Source: Rhodoglobus sp. (GTDB taxonomy: Bacteria > Actinomycetota > Actinomycetes > Actinomycetales > Microbacteriaceae). Taken from it: DNA of 64,000 nucleotides. Positions 37,248-45,542 of this stretch are shown here, piece after piece. The stretch lies in assembly GCA_025463605.1 (NCBI GenBank), contig JAODAV010000008.1, positions 285,568 to 349,567 of the forward strand, in the 5' to 3' direction. The notes under the pieces are model-generated. The model was not told the origin of the DNA. It saw only the letters and a program-made list of their open reading frames with translations, and ran no database searches. How positions within the stretch are numbered: position 1 is the stretch's first letter; each line of letters opens with the position of its first letter. Made by a program: the position numbers and the translations under genes.

Positions 37248-37889
37248 ATGGTCCCGCTCGCCAACCTCGTCGCGTTCTCGCTTGTCGCCATTCCGATCAT
37301 TCTCATCCCCGGGCCGAGCGTGTTGTTCGTGATCGGGCGCTCCCTCTCCCTTGGCAAGGTCGGCGGACTGCTGAGCGTGCTCGGCAACTCCCTTGGCGCT
37401 GTCGTCTCGGTCATCGCGGTTGCTCTCGGGGTCGGCGTGGTGATCGCGCAGTCGATGGTCGTCTTCACGATCGTGAAGATCGTCGGCGCTGCCTACCTCA
37501 TCTACCTCGGCGTGCAGGCGATTCGGCACCGCCGTGCGAACGCGGCGGCCGCGACTGCGGCGGTCGCCCCGCGGCCCAAGTGGAGGCTGCTGCTTCAGGG
37601 TTTCATCGTCGGGGTGTCCAATCCGAAGACGATCGTGTTCTTCATCGCGGTGCTGCCCCAGTTCGTGAACTACCCGGCCGGCGGCATTCCGCAGCAGATG
37701 CTGCTGCTCGGCGCCCTATTCATCGCGATTGCGCTCGTGAGCGACAGCGCCTGGGCGCTCGCTGCGGGTGTCGCACGCGACTGGTTCGCTCGCTCGCCAT
37801 CGCGCATCTCGACGCTCAGTGCTACTGGCGGGGTCATGATGGTCGGGCTCGGCGTCGGCTCACTGTTCGTCGGTCACGGCAAGGGCTGA
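37248..37889 (+). CDS. LysE/RhtB-family amino-acid exporter
   Basis: 213 aa, about six TMs. N-terminal VAFSLVAIPIILIPGPSVLFVIGRSLSLGKVGGLLSVLGNSLGA is the LysE signature (PGP motif), and QGFIVGVSNPKTIVFFIAVLPQF is the second conserved segment. Nine bases after the MFS gene, so cotranscribed. Substrate probably an amino acid such as a homoserine/threonine-type solute. Confidence 0.9.
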   Translation: MVPLANLVAFSLVAIPIILIPGPSVLFVIGRSLSLGKVGGLLSVLGNSLGAVVSVIAVALGVGVVIAQSMVVFTIVKIVGAAYLIYLGVQAIRHRRANAAAATAAVAPRPKWRLLLQGFIVGVSNPKTIVFFIAVLPQFVNYPAGGIPQQMLLLGALFIAIALVSDSAWALAAGVARDWFARSPSRISTLSATGGVMMVGLGVGSLFVGHGKG

Positions 37890-37899
37890 CCAGCTCCGA

Positions 37900-38331
37900 T
37901 CAGGTGAACACCGACCGGCCCACCGCCGTGACCTCGATGCGGATGCCCTCGGGAACGAAAAGCGTCACGACGGGCGGTCGCCACAACGCCGAGAGGGTAA
38001 CGGTGGCGCTGCGTCCGTCGACGGTCTCGGCGCGTTCGACGGCGAGCGACTCGAAGTCCGCCGGCGCTCGCGTGATGTAGTCGGCAACCGCGGCAGCGAC
38101 ATCCGGGCTCTCGAGTGTCGGCCGGAATCCCCCGGATGCCGAGCGCACGTCGGTGAGTTCGAAGGCCTCCGCACCGACCAGCGCCGCGCCGTCCGCGAGG
38201 GTGAACAGGCGCTTGCGTTCGAGGTATAGCGCCGTGGCCGCGACGACGAGGAGAACGAGAAGGAGGGACAGAAACCCGTAGAAGATCGTCAGGATGAGCG
38301 TGGAACCGTCATCCGCCGCAAGGCGCCTCAT
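37900..38331 (-). CDS. TadG-like minor pilus-assembly protein
   Basis: 143 aa. Starts MRRLAADDGSTLILTIFYGFLSLLLVLLVVAATALYLERKRLFTLADGAAL, the Flp-pilus TadE/TadG-type N-terminal anchor followed by a helix with A/D/G pattern. The ATG at 38331 overlaps the stop of the TadE gene upstream, so the long frame starting at 38502 is rejected. Last gene of the pilus operon. Confidence 0.8.
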   Translation of the reverse strand: MRRLAADDGSTLILTIFYGFLSLLLVLLVVAATALYLERKRLFTLADGAALVGAEAFELTDVRSASGGFRPTLESPDVAAAVADYITRAPADFESLAVERAETVDGRSATVTLSALWRPPVVTLFVPEGIRIEVTAVGRSVFT

Positions 38332-38780
38332 CCGGATCCCCAGAACCGCGACACCTGCTGGGTGGCTTGTGCGCCCACGGTCACCGCGAGCGGAAAGTCG
38401 CCCTCGAGAACCGGAGGGACGAGCGGGAGCGGCACGGACACGGAGACCGCTACGGTGACGAATCCCTGCCGCGTGAGGCACACCGCCGGTCGAGGCTCGC
38501 ACGCCACCGAAATGCTTGCGGAACCCGGCTCGATCCCGTGGTCGGCGAGGGCGAAATCGACGGCACGGATCGCACTCTGCTGTGCATCGGCCGGATCCAG
38601 CCCCTGAACGAAGACCCGGGCACCCTGGCGTGCGGCGCCTTCGACGGCGAGCGCGGCCGCCTGGATGACCGAGACCGAGAGCACGAGGTAGACGAGCGGC
38701 AGCAGCAGCACGAGACCGGCGGTCAAGAACTCGAGCGACGCCGAGCCGTCTTCCTCAGTCCAGCGTTTCGATCGCGGCAT
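38328..38780 (-). CDS. TadE-like pilus protein
   Basis: 150 aa. WTEEDGSASLEFLTAGLVLLLPLVYLVLSVSVIQAAALAVEGAARQGARVFV is the TadE signature: acidic start, Glu at position +5 of the hydrophobic stretch, then the EGAARxGAR helix. Two cysteines (CEPRPAVC) could form a disulfide outside. It overlaps both neighbours. Confidence 0.87.
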   Translation of the reverse strand: MPRSKRWTEEDGSASLEFLTAGLVLLLPLVYLVLSVSVIQAAALAVEGAARQGARVFVQGLDPADAQQSAIRAVDFALADHGIEPGSASISVACEPRPAVCLTRQGFVTVAVSVSVPLPLVPPVLEGDFPLAVTVGAQATQQVSRFWGSG

Positions 38781-39138
38781 GCCCCGAAACCTCCAAGCCG
38801 CCTTCGATCCCGACGAGCCCGAACAGCGGCAGTGGTGCTCTCACGGTGACGACGACCGCCGGATGACCGAGGTAGCTGCCGAGGGACGACGACACGTCGC
38901 GCGCATAGCCGGCACCGAGCGCCATCTCGATGAGGTCTTCGGCGCGGGCAATACCCTCGGCCATCGAGTTGTCGGCGAGGGCGCCGAAGCGCGCACCCTC
39001 GGCCGCCGCATCCACGAGCGCGTTGCGGATGAGAAGGGCCAGGCCGAGTTGCATCACGGTGAGAGTCACGACCGTGAGGAGCGCGCCGACCATGACGAAC
39101 TCCGCGACGGCAGAACCCTCCTCAGAATCCCGTAACAC
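38755..39138 (-). CDS. TadE-like pilus protein
   Basis: 127 aa from GTG 39138. EEGSAVAEFVMVGALLTVVTLTVMQLGLALLIRNALVDAAAEGARFGAL is a canonical TadE domain. No cysteines. It overlaps the next TadE by 26 bases and the small upstream gene by 17, showing a tightly packed operon. Confidence 0.87.
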   Translation of the reverse strand: MLRDSEEGSAVAEFVMVGALLTVVTLTVMQLGLALLIRNALVDAAAEGARFGALADNSMAEGIARAEDLIEMALGAGYARDVSSSLGSYLGHPAVVVTVRAPLPLFGLVGIEGGLEVSGHAAIETLD

Positions 39139-39286
39139 GCTCGATCGCCTGTTCGAAGACCGAGCTGAGTGCTGGCCCCGCGAGCCCCCAGATGATGATG
39201 ACGAGGCCCGCCGTCATGAGGGTGATGAGCACCCAGCCCGGCACGTCGCCGCGGTCGTCACGAATGCTGTCGATGAGTGTGCGCAT
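39122..39286 (-). CDS. Small single-TM protein, candidate Flp-type pilin
   Basis: 54 aa: MRTLIDSIRDDRGDVPGWVL, then one TM (ITLMTAGLVIIIWGLAGPAL) and SSVFEQAIERVTGF. Size, the DDRG charged start before a single hydrophobic helix and position directly before two TadE genes fit a Flp pilin or DUF4244-like protein. The usual Gly-Glu prepilin site is not obvious (RG-DVPGW), so it may be a pilin-like accessory. In the intact gene order this gene would follow tadC; here it is 8 kb away. Confidence 0.7.
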   Translation of the reverse strand: MRTLIDSIRDDRGDVPGWVLITLMTAGLVIIIWGLAGPALSSVFEQAIERVTGF

Positions 39287-39348
39287 CGCGCCATTGTGGT
39301 TGCGGCCGCGCGCGGCTGCCCGCCGCTATCCACAGAACCCGAGCGTGA

Positions 39349-40719
39349 TCAGGAGAACGCGAAGAGCACCGGCATCAGCAGCACCACGATGCCGGCCCAG
39401 GCACCGAAGACGGGGAGGTATCCCGTCTGCCACCGCTCGAGCGCGCCGCCCGACGCCCTTCGGGCGAGTGTGCGCCCGAGTAGCCACGCGGTAATGGCGA
39501 GGTTGACAACGAGGATCAGGTTGAGTCCGAGGGCGGCGACGCGATTGGGGGTGAACCCGAATTCGGCGATCCGGGCCAGCATGGAACCGACCACGAGCAC
39601 ATCGAGCAGCAGCGCCGCCCCGACTGCGATGAGCCGGATGACGTCGAGCGCCCCCGCAGGCTTGGTCGCATCACGCGCCGAGAGGGCATAGAGCACGAGG
39701 CCGAGCACGACGAGTAGCAGAACATCGAAGACGATCAACAGGTCACGGTCGAAGTCACGGCCGACCCCCGCGCCGACGTAGACGACCGCGGCGACGATCA
39801 GCATCGCAGCGAACAGCGGTGTGAAGATCGCCGTCAGCACCGGGGCGAGGTTCTCGATCACGCCCTTCTTCGCCTCGACGAGCCAGGCCGCGACGATCAC
39901 CGCGGCGGCGCCTCCCGAAGGAAGCACCCACCTCATGACATCCTCGATGGCCCCGGGCGCAATCGGCTCGAGCAGCAGGGCCGTCAATCCCATCAGCACG
40001 CCGCCACCGAGCGCGAGCAGCACCCAGTAGATCGCCCACTCCCCCGTGAATCGCACGAACTCCATCCGCCGCAGAGACGTCGTCTCGCCGCCCAGGTACG
40101 CCGCGCCAACAACGAACCACAGGAGTACCGGGAGGTGGATGGCGACGAGCAGGTCCGTTTGGCTGTTCGGCGGGAAAGGGTACACATTCACAAGCACGGC
40201 GACCCCGACGACGACCGCAGCGCCGATGAGTACCGTGCGAAGTGACAGCCTGCGCCGCCACGCGAAGTACCCCGCGAGCACCGGCAGCACGAACAGGCCG
40301 AGGTTGCGCACGAACCACGGTGCGATCGGATCGCCCATGAACTGCATGTCGGCGGTGCCGGTCATGCCCGCCAGCACGCGGGCGACTTGGATGAGCACCG
40401 CGGCGAGCGCCGCGAACACGATCATCTCGAGCAGCGGGCGCCGCCGATCGACCGAGTCGCGAGTCGTCGACAGTGTCAACTGCTTCCACAGTCGCTCGCC
40501 GTGCTCGCGCGCGAACTCGGCAGTGAGCTGGTCGACCCGACCCAGTCGCTGCACGGCGATCTGAAACGCTTCGCCGTCCGACAGGCCCACGTCGACCAGT
40601 TCGGCAATCTGTTCCCGCAGATGTCCCTCGAGTTCGTCGGCATCCGCGGAATCGACTGCGGAGTCGCGCGTGACCGCGCTGCGCCAGAGCGCGATGTCGG
40701 TGTCGAGTTGCGTCTTCAT
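39349..40719 (-). CDS. Polytopic membrane protein with N-terminal permease-prefix (HAAS-like) domain
   Basis: 456 aa from ATG 40719, which overlaps the padR stop. The first about 70 residues (DADELEGHLREQIAELVDVGLSDGEAFQIAVQRLGRVDQLTAEFAREHG) form the helical prefix domain often encoded next to PadR regulators; the rest has about 11-12 TM helices without a recognised transport motif. The function is unknown; such pairs are often linked to membrane stress or export. Confidence 0.8.
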   Translation of the reverse strand: MKTQLDTDIALWRSAVTRDSAVDSADADELEGHLREQIAELVDVGLSDGEAFQIAVQRLGRVDQLTAEFAREHGERLWKQLTLSTTRDSVDRRRPLLEMIVFAALAAVLIQVARVLAGMTGTADMQFMGDPIAPWFVRNLGLFVLPVLAGYFAWRRRLSLRTVLIGAAVVVGVAVLVNVYPFPPNSQTDLLVAIHLPVLLWFVVGAAYLGGETTSLRRMEFVRFTGEWAIYWVLLALGGGVLMGLTALLLEPIAPGAIEDVMRWVLPSGGAAAVIVAAWLVEAKKGVIENLAPVLTAIFTPLFAAMLIVAAVVYVGAGVGRDFDRDLLIVFDVLLLVVLGLVLYALSARDATKPAGALDVIRLIAVGAALLLDVLVVGSMLARIAEFGFTPNRVAALGLNLILVVNLAITAWLLGRTLARRASGGALERWQTGYLPVFGAWAGIVVLLMPVLFAFS

Positions 40720-41084
40720 CAGGTCCCCAGGGTGCTCGCGAAAGCGGGTGCGGATGCGGATGCGCCCCACAGTCCGCCGAGCGTGCGGGTGGCCGTAGCC
40801 CATTGGCGGCGCTGCTGGGCGAGCTCGGCCCTGCCTGCGTCGGTGATCTCGTAGTAGCGGCGGCGGCGGCCTTCAGGTGAGGTGCCCCAGTCGGCTCGAA
40901 CGTAGTCCAGGCGGTTCAGGCGGTGCAGGAGGGGATAGAGCATGCCGTCGCTCCACTCGAGTTCGCCACCGGACAGCTCGCGCACGCGCTTGTGGATCGC
41001 GTATCCGTAGCTCTGCCCTTCGGCGAGTATCGCCAGCACGAGCGGGGTCGCCATCGCGGCGACCAGGTCCTTGTCAATGTTCAC
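40719..41084 (-). CDS. PadR-family transcriptional regulator
   Basis: 121 aa from GTG 41084 (GGAGGG five bases ahead). Winged-helix PadR: TPLVLAILAEGQSYGYAIHKRVRELSGGELEWSDGMLYPLLHRLNRLDYVRADWG followed by RRRYYEITDAGRAELAQQRRQW. It probably represses its own gene and the membrane protein downstream, and perhaps the divergent GTPase pair, through the palindrome at 41110-41130. Confidence 0.92.
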   Translation of the reverse strand: MNIDKDLVAAMATPLVLAILAEGQSYGYAIHKRVRELSGGELEWSDGMLYPLLHRLNRLDYVRADWGTSPEGRRRRYYEITDAGRAELAQQRRQWATATRTLGGLWGASASAPAFASTLGT

Positions 41085-41109
41085 ACGACCCTCCATCCCT
41101 TCCAGCACT

Positions 41110-41130
41110 ATACATTGCACTGCAACGTAT
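41110..41130. promoter_or_regulatory. Palindromic PadR-type operator
   Basis: Arms ATACATTGCA and TGCAACGTAT around one base; nine of ten positions are symmetric. It has the ATACA/TGTAT-like ends seen in PadR sites and lies between divergent padR and the first GTPase gene, so it can control both directions. Confidence 0.65.
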
Positions 41131-41206
41131 AAACCAGTGGGCGCGGCGTTTCATGCCTGTCGGCCAGACGTTCGCTTTCGGTGCCGGCGAACGGCATGCT
41201 GGAAAG

Positions 41207-42973
41207 GTGAACGACACCCGGCCGCCCGCGATCGTGTCGCTCGAACGACTTCGCGCGTCGCTCGCCGATGCCGGCCTGCGGCTGCCGCTCGACGGTGCGG
41301 CCGAGCAACGGGAGGCAGCGGCATCCGCCGTTCGGCAGATCGACGACTACATCCGACCGCGTCTTGCCGACCTGGATGCACCGCTGCTCGCCGTGGTGGG
41401 AGGGTCGACGGGCTCCGGCAAGTCCACCATCGTCAACGCCCTCATCGGCACGCCCACAACCCGGGTGGGTGTGATCCGGCCCACTACGCGCCAACCGATC
41501 CTCGTTCATTCGCCGCACGACGGCCCGTGGTTCACCTCCGACCGCATCCTCCCGGGGCTCGCGCGCGTGCGCGGGACGATCAGCACTCCGGGCACCCCGG
41601 CCTCAGCTGCGGGAGACTCGCCCGCCGTCTCTCGTATCAACGAACTCATGCTGCTCGAGCACGAGCGGGTGCCGACCTCCCTCGCGATCATCGACGCTCC
41701 CGATATCGATTCGGTGGCCGACGACAACCGCGCGCTTGCCGCACAGCTGCTCGCCGCCGCCGACCTGTGGCTGTTCGTCACCACCGCCAACCGCTACGCC
41801 GACGCCGTGCCGTGGCGACTGCTGGAGGGTGCTGCCGGGCGTTCCGTGACCGTGGGGGTCGTGCTCAACCGCGTTCCCCCGGACGCGGTCGACGACGTGC
41901 TCCCCGACCTGGCCGCGATGCTCGACGCTCGGGGATTGGGCTCTGCGCCCGTCTTCGTGATCGAGGAGCAGCACCTCGACGAGCTCGGCATGTTGCCGGC
42001 ATCCGCGGTTTCAGCGCCGCTGGATTGGCTCACGTCGATCGCCGGCGATAAAGCCGAGCGCACCCGCATCGCCGCCCGCACCCTGGGCGGGGCGATCGTC
42101 GACCTCGATCGACGGGTGGCAAGCATCGCGGATGCCCGCCAGGAACAGCTCGACTGGATCGATGCGACGGAGTCGATGGCGGCCGCCGAATACGAGAGGG
42201 CGATGGATGCCGTCGATGAGGCGACGAAAGACGGCGCACTCCTGCGCGGCGAGGTTCTCGCTCGCTGGCAGGACTTCGTGGGCACCTCGGATGTGTTCCG
42301 CAGGATCGAGTCGTGGTTCTCCCGCACCCGCGACAGCGTGACCGCCTGGGTCACCGGCCGCCCCAGCCCGGTTGTCGAGGTGGAGACCCAGATCGAGAGC
42401 GGCCTTCACGCCGTGATCGTGGATGAGGGCGCTCGAGCGGCTGCGGCATGCTGGGCGGCTCTGCGACGCACCACGGCCGGCCGCGCGGTCGCGGAGCAGA
42501 ACCCGGCGCTCGGATCGGAGAGCGCTGGATTCGCCGACTCGGCTGCGAGCATGATCCGGGACTGGCAGGGCTCATTGCTGAAGCTCGTGCAGGACAACGC
42601 CGGAAACAAGCGGATTCGCGCTCGAGTGCTCTCCCTCGGGCTCAACGTGGTGACAGTCGCCCTCATGATCGTCGTCTTCGCGTCGACCGGTGGCCTCACG
42701 GGAGGTGAGCTCATCATTGCGGGCGGGTCCGCGGTGCTCGGACAGAAGCTGCTCGAGACGATATTCGGCGAGGATGCGGTGCGCCGGCTCGCTGCGGAGG
42801 CCCGCCGGGACCTCCAGGCCAAGGTGAGCACCCTGTTCGTCACCGAACGAGCGCGAGTGACCGCAGCACTCGAACCGATGCGGTTCGGCTCGGCTCCGGA
42901 GTCCCTGAGGCGCGAATCTCGCACGCTCCTCGACGACGTGCGGCGGGCCGCCGAGGCCGGCGCGAAGTCGTGA
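41207..42973 (+). CDS. Dynamin-like/YfjP-type large GTPase A
   Basis: 588 aa from GTG 41207; ATG 41153 is possible but has no ribosome site. G1 GGSTGSGKST (65-74), RPTTRQPI (G2), IIDAPDID (G3: DAPD). The G4 position reads VLNRVP, lacking a clear NKxD, so guanine specificity may be relaxed. A long helical middle (about 310-410), then a hydrophobic C-terminal segment (LGLNVVTVALMIVVFASTGG, about 480-500) that could anchor in the membrane. Coupled to a second GTPase by a GTGA overlap; such pairs are widespread in actinobacteria and their role is unclear (membrane remodelling or division suspected). Confidence 0.82.
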   Translation: MNDTRPPAIVSLERLRASLADAGLRLPLDGAAEQREAAASAVRQIDDYIRPRLADLDAPLLAVVGGSTGSGKSTIVNALIGTPTTRVGVIRPTTRQPILVHSPHDGPWFTSDRILPGLARVRGTISTPGTPASAAGDSPAVSRINELMLLEHERVPTSLAIIDAPDIDSVADDNRALAAQLLAAADLWLFVTTANRYADAVPWRLLEGAAGRSVTVGVVLNRVPPDAVDDVLPDLAAMLDARGLGSAPVFVIEEQHLDELGMLPASAVSAPLDWLTSIAGDKAERTRIAARTLGGAIVDLDRRVASIADARQEQLDWIDATESMAAAEYERAMDAVDEATKDGALLRGEVLARWQDFVGTSDVFRRIESWFSRTRDSVTAWVTGRPSPVVEVETQIESGLHAVIVDEGARAAAACWAALRRTTAGRAVAEQNPALGSESAGFADSAASMIRDWQGSLLKLVQDNAGNKRIRARVLSLGLNVVTVALMIVVFASTGGLTGGELIIAGGSAVLGQKLLETIFGEDAVRRLAAEARRDLQAKVSTLFVTERARVTAALEPMRFGSAPESLRRESRTLLDDVRRAAEAGAKS

Positions 42974-44550
42974 CGGTCTCGCTCGACGACCGCCTGGCCG
43001 CCCTTCGCACCCTGCGGACTGCGGGTGAGGGGCGCATCCCGGACTCGGTCGCGACCGAAGCGGACCGGGTGCTTGAGCGTGCCGCCGAACGCCGGGAACG
43101 CTCCCCCGGGTACACGGTGGTGGGAGTGTTCGGCGCCACCGGGTCGGGCAAGTCGAGCATTGTGAACGCGCTCGTCGGAGCCGACGTCGCCCGCACCCAC
43201 GTGCGCCGGCCGACCACCTCGGCGGCCCTCGCGGTGATCTGGGACCCGGATGGCGCGGCCGACCTTCTCGACTGGCTCGCGGTGCGCGAGCGCGTCGTGC
43301 GCGAGGCCGCGATCGACCCTCGAGCGACGCAGCTCGTTCTGCTGGATCTGCCCGACTTCGACTCGATCGAGAGCGGCAACCGAGCCATCGCCGAGGCCCT
43401 CGCGGCCCAGGTTGACGCGCTGGTCTGGGCGGTGGACCCGCAGAAGTACGCTGACGACGTGATGCACGCCCAGTTCATCACCCCGCATGCTCGCCACCGC
43501 GAAGTCACACTCATCGTGCTCAACCAGATCGACCTGCTCCCCGCCGCCGATGTGCCCCGGGTCGTGGCGTCACTGCGGGAGATCGTCGAACGAGACGGTA
43601 TCTCGAAGGCCACGGTCATGCCGGTCAGCGCGCGCACCGGCTCCGGTATCGACACCCTGCGCACGGCCATCGGCGAGCTGGCCGCCGCCCGCCGGGCGCG
43701 CGACAGTCGCCTGGCGGCGGATATTGCAACCCTCGCGGGCCGCATGCCCGCACCCGGCGAGCCGCGCCGGCTCGACGCCCGCGCCGTGCGCCACCTCCGC
43801 GACGAAGTCGGTGTCGCCGCCGGCGTCGATATCGTTTCGGCCGCCGTCGCCGGTTCGTACCGCAAGCGCTCGCGCCAAGTCACCGGCTGGCCCCTCCTGT
43901 CGTGGATAGCGCGGCTGCGAGCCGACCCCCTCACCCGCTTGGGGCTGGGCGCGGCGCGGCAGGGCGACGATCCGTCAGTTCACCGTACGAGCATGCCCTC
44001 GCTGAGCTCTGCGGCCCGAGCCCGTGCGTCACTAGCGGTGCGCCAGTTCGCCGATGCCGCGGCTGAAGGGCTCGACGAAAACTGGCGCAGCGGCATCCGG
44101 GCGACCGTCGACCGCTCAGTCGCCACACTGCCGGACTCCCTCGACCTCGCAATCGCGCGCACGCAGTTGCCCGCTCGCGGTTCGTGGTGGTGGGTCATCT
44201 TCGCCATCACCCAATGGGCGGCGATCGTCGCCGGCCTCGTCGGGGTCGGCTGGCTGCTCGCGGCGGCACTCTTCCCCACGATCGGTCTGCCGCCGCCCGA
44301 GATTCCGCGGGTGGAGGGGTGGGCCGTGCCAACCCTGCTCATCGCATCGGCGGTGCTCGCCGGGGTGCTGCTCGGGATCATCGCGGCTGCGCTCGGCGCC
44401 CTGACGGCGGCGGCACGTCGACGCCGAGCGCGACGCCTCCTGCTCGCGTCGGTGGAGGACGTGGTGCAGGAGCTGGTCGTCGCGCCCGTCGCCGCGGAAC
44501 TCGATCGTGTGCGGGATTTCTCCGCGGCGCGGGCGGTTGCGGCGGCCTAG
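42970..44550 (+). CDS. Dynamin-like/YfjP-type large GTPase B
   Basis: 526 aa, GTG start. G1 GATGSGKSS (55-63), RPTTSAA (G2), LLDLPDFDS (G3), VLNQIDLLP (G4 as NQID), VSARTGSG (G5). A helical region and a C-terminal pair of TM helices (about 399-425 and 445-475, WWWVIFAITQWAAIVAGLVGVGWLLAA and VPTLLIASAVLAGVLLGIIAA) are followed by a helical tail. The G4 motif is intact here, unlike in its partner. Its stop codon overlaps a degraded tadC-tail copy on the other strand. Confidence 0.85.
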   Translation: MTVSLDDRLAALRTLRTAGEGRIPDSVATEADRVLERAAERRERSPGYTVVGVFGATGSGKSSIVNALVGADVARTHVRRPTTSAALAVIWDPDGAADLLDWLAVRERVVREAAIDPRATQLVLLDLPDFDSIESGNRAIAEALAAQVDALVWAVDPQKYADDVMHAQFITPHARHREVTLIVLNQIDLLPAADVPRVVASLREIVERDGISKATVMPVSARTGSGIDTLRTAIGELAAARRARDSRLAADIATLAGRMPAPGEPRRLDARAVRHLRDEVGVAAGVDIVSAAVAGSYRKRSRQVTGWPLLSWIARLRADPLTRLGLGAARQGDDPSVHRTSMPSLSSAARARASLAVRQFADAAAEGLDENWRSGIRATVDRSVATLPDSLDLAIARTQLPARGSWWWVIFAITQWAAIVAGLVGVGWLLAAALFPTIGLPPPEIPRVEGWAVPTLLIASAVLAGVLLGIIAAALGALTAAARRRRARRLLLASVEDVVQELVVAPVAAELDRVRDFSAARAVAAA

Positions 44551-44650
44551 AACCCCACCCGAATCACATAGAAACGGGGCCAGATCGCGAACGCGATGGT
44601 GACAGGTTGGTTCCGGGCGCAAGGTAGCTCGTGTAGGTGAACACCAGGGT
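44547..44650 (-). repeat. Degenerate tadC 3'-end copy T6
   Basis: On the minus strand the sequence encodes PVTIAFAIWPRFYVIRVGF and TAG, versus PVTIAFAIWPGIFVLQVGF and TAG at the end of the real tadC (47420). Upstream, a CTGGTGTTC block corresponding to the LVF codons is displaced by about 26 extra bases, so the frame is broken. It directly follows the DUF1801 gene and its TAG overlaps the stop of GTPase B. Confidence 0.75.
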
Positions 44651-44660
44651 TCGAGTGCGA

Positions 44661-45074
44661 TCAGTAGTCGACCGCGGTTTTCAGGGTTTCGGCGATTCGC
44701 TTCTTGCCCGCGTCGTCCAGTTTGGTCAAAGCGAAACCGACCGGCCACAGGTCGCCGTCATCCAGTTTCGCCGCCTGCTGGAACTCGAGGGTCGCATAGC
44801 GGATTTTGAACTTAGAACCTGGCTTGAAGGCGACGACGACCTTGCCATCGGCGTCCGCGTAGGCAGGCATCCCATACCACGTCTTCGCAGCCAGCGACGT
44901 GTTCTCGTTGACTAGTTGGTGGAACGCCTCGGCAAGTTCCTTTTCAGTCCCCGTCATCGCGGCGATCGCAGCATCGCACGCAGCTGCGGCGTCGGCACCT
45001 TCTTGCGTAGCCTTCTTCTCGGCGATGGCCGCCCTGATGGCAGCCTTTTCCTCTTTGTTGAACGTGGTAGCCAT
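44661..45074 (-). CDS. DUF1801/YdhG-like small protein
   Basis: 137 aa, cytosolic. An N-terminal helical part (FNKEEKAAIRAAIAEKKA...) leads to the DUF1801 core KTWYGMPAYADADGKVVVAFKPGSKFKIRYATLEFQQAAKLDDGDLWPVGFALTKLD. Family members have a frataxin-like fold and one has been called an iron chaperone; the role here is unknown. AGAGGA lies upstream of the ATG. It is flanked on both sides by degraded tadC-tail copies (T5 upstream, T6 downstream). Confidence 0.82.
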   Translation of the reverse strand: MATTFNKEEKAAIRAAIAEKKATQEGADAAAACDAAIAAMTGTEKELAEAFHQLVNENTSLAAKTWYGMPAYADADGKVVVAFKPGSKFKIRYATLEFQQAAKLDDGDLWPVGFALTKLDDAGKKRIAETLKTAVDY

Positions 45075-45121
45075 GGATGTCCTCTCTGTGGCGGGGTTAT
45101 GACCACACTATGTCGAGGGCC

Positions 45122-45195
45122 TTATCCCCGCTTCTCGAATCGTGCTACGGCGAACGCGACCGTGCCCGGGAGGACGCGGAACACGAGGGGCTCCT
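45122..45195 (-). repeat. Degenerate tadC 3'-end copy T5
   Basis: Minus-strand reading gives EEPLVFRVLPGTVAFAVARF then EKRG and a stop; compare PLVFLILPVTIAFAIWPGIF in tadC. It is the most diverged copy. Its upstream boundary GGGCTCC (plus strand 45188-45194) is shared with T2 and T4. Confidence 0.6.
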
Positions 45196-45231
45196 CAACG
45201 AGTTGGGGTTCTGCCCGATACGAGGGCGGCT

Positions 45232-45357
45232 TCATCGTTCCGCCGTCGTCTGCAGTGCAACGGCCGCGAACCCAAGCCCGACCACCGCTGCCGATTTGGG
45301 GACGCTCCACAGCGGTGGCCGACTTGTCAGGCCGCCCGATTTCTGGTTGACCGTCAT
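45232..45357 (-). pseudogene. Truncated second copy of the 118-aa membrane-protein gene
   Basis: The first about 37 codons copy the gene at 47036-47392: MTVNQKSGGLTSRPPLWSVP...VVGLGFAAVALQT matches MTVNQKSGGRTNRPPLWSVP...AVGLGFAAVALQT with few changes. Then it breaks into unrelated sequence and ends at TGA after 41 codons. The duplication continues upstream through the leader into tadC-tail copy T4, as at the original locus, so tail and gene were copied together. What remains is a single possible TM. Confidence 0.85.
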
Positions 45358-45384
45358 GCCTTCTCCATTCGCGTATCTGCAGTG

Positions 45385-45470
45385 CTAGAACCTTACGTGC
45401 AGCACGAAGATCCCCGGGAAGATCGCGAACGCGATGGTCACGGGAAGGATCAAAAACACCAACGGGCTCC
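45385..45470 (-). repeat. Degenerate tadC 3'-end copy T4
   Basis: Encodes SPLVFLILPVTIAFAIFPGI then FVLHVRF and TAG, the best-conserved copy. Most DNA positions match 47420-47500 by eye and the match continues downstream into the truncated 118-aa gene. The match ends abruptly at GGGCTCC, just before the PLV codons. Confidence 0.88.
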
Positions 45471-45542
45471 CCGTCCATTTCCCAAACCTCGCTGTTTGCC
45501 CGCGGCTAGCCTCCAGCTTCGGGGTGAAGAGCGTGCGTTCGA

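Noticed and set aside
35955..37529. 524-aa minus-strand frame over MFS/LysE genes
   Set aside because: Extremely Arg/Asp/Glu-rich, the typical complement of a hydrophobic membrane-protein gene.
45122..45478. 118-aa frame covering T4 and the truncated gene
   Set aside because: The frame conflicts with the recognisable MTVNQKSGG... reading frame and with the tail reading frames.
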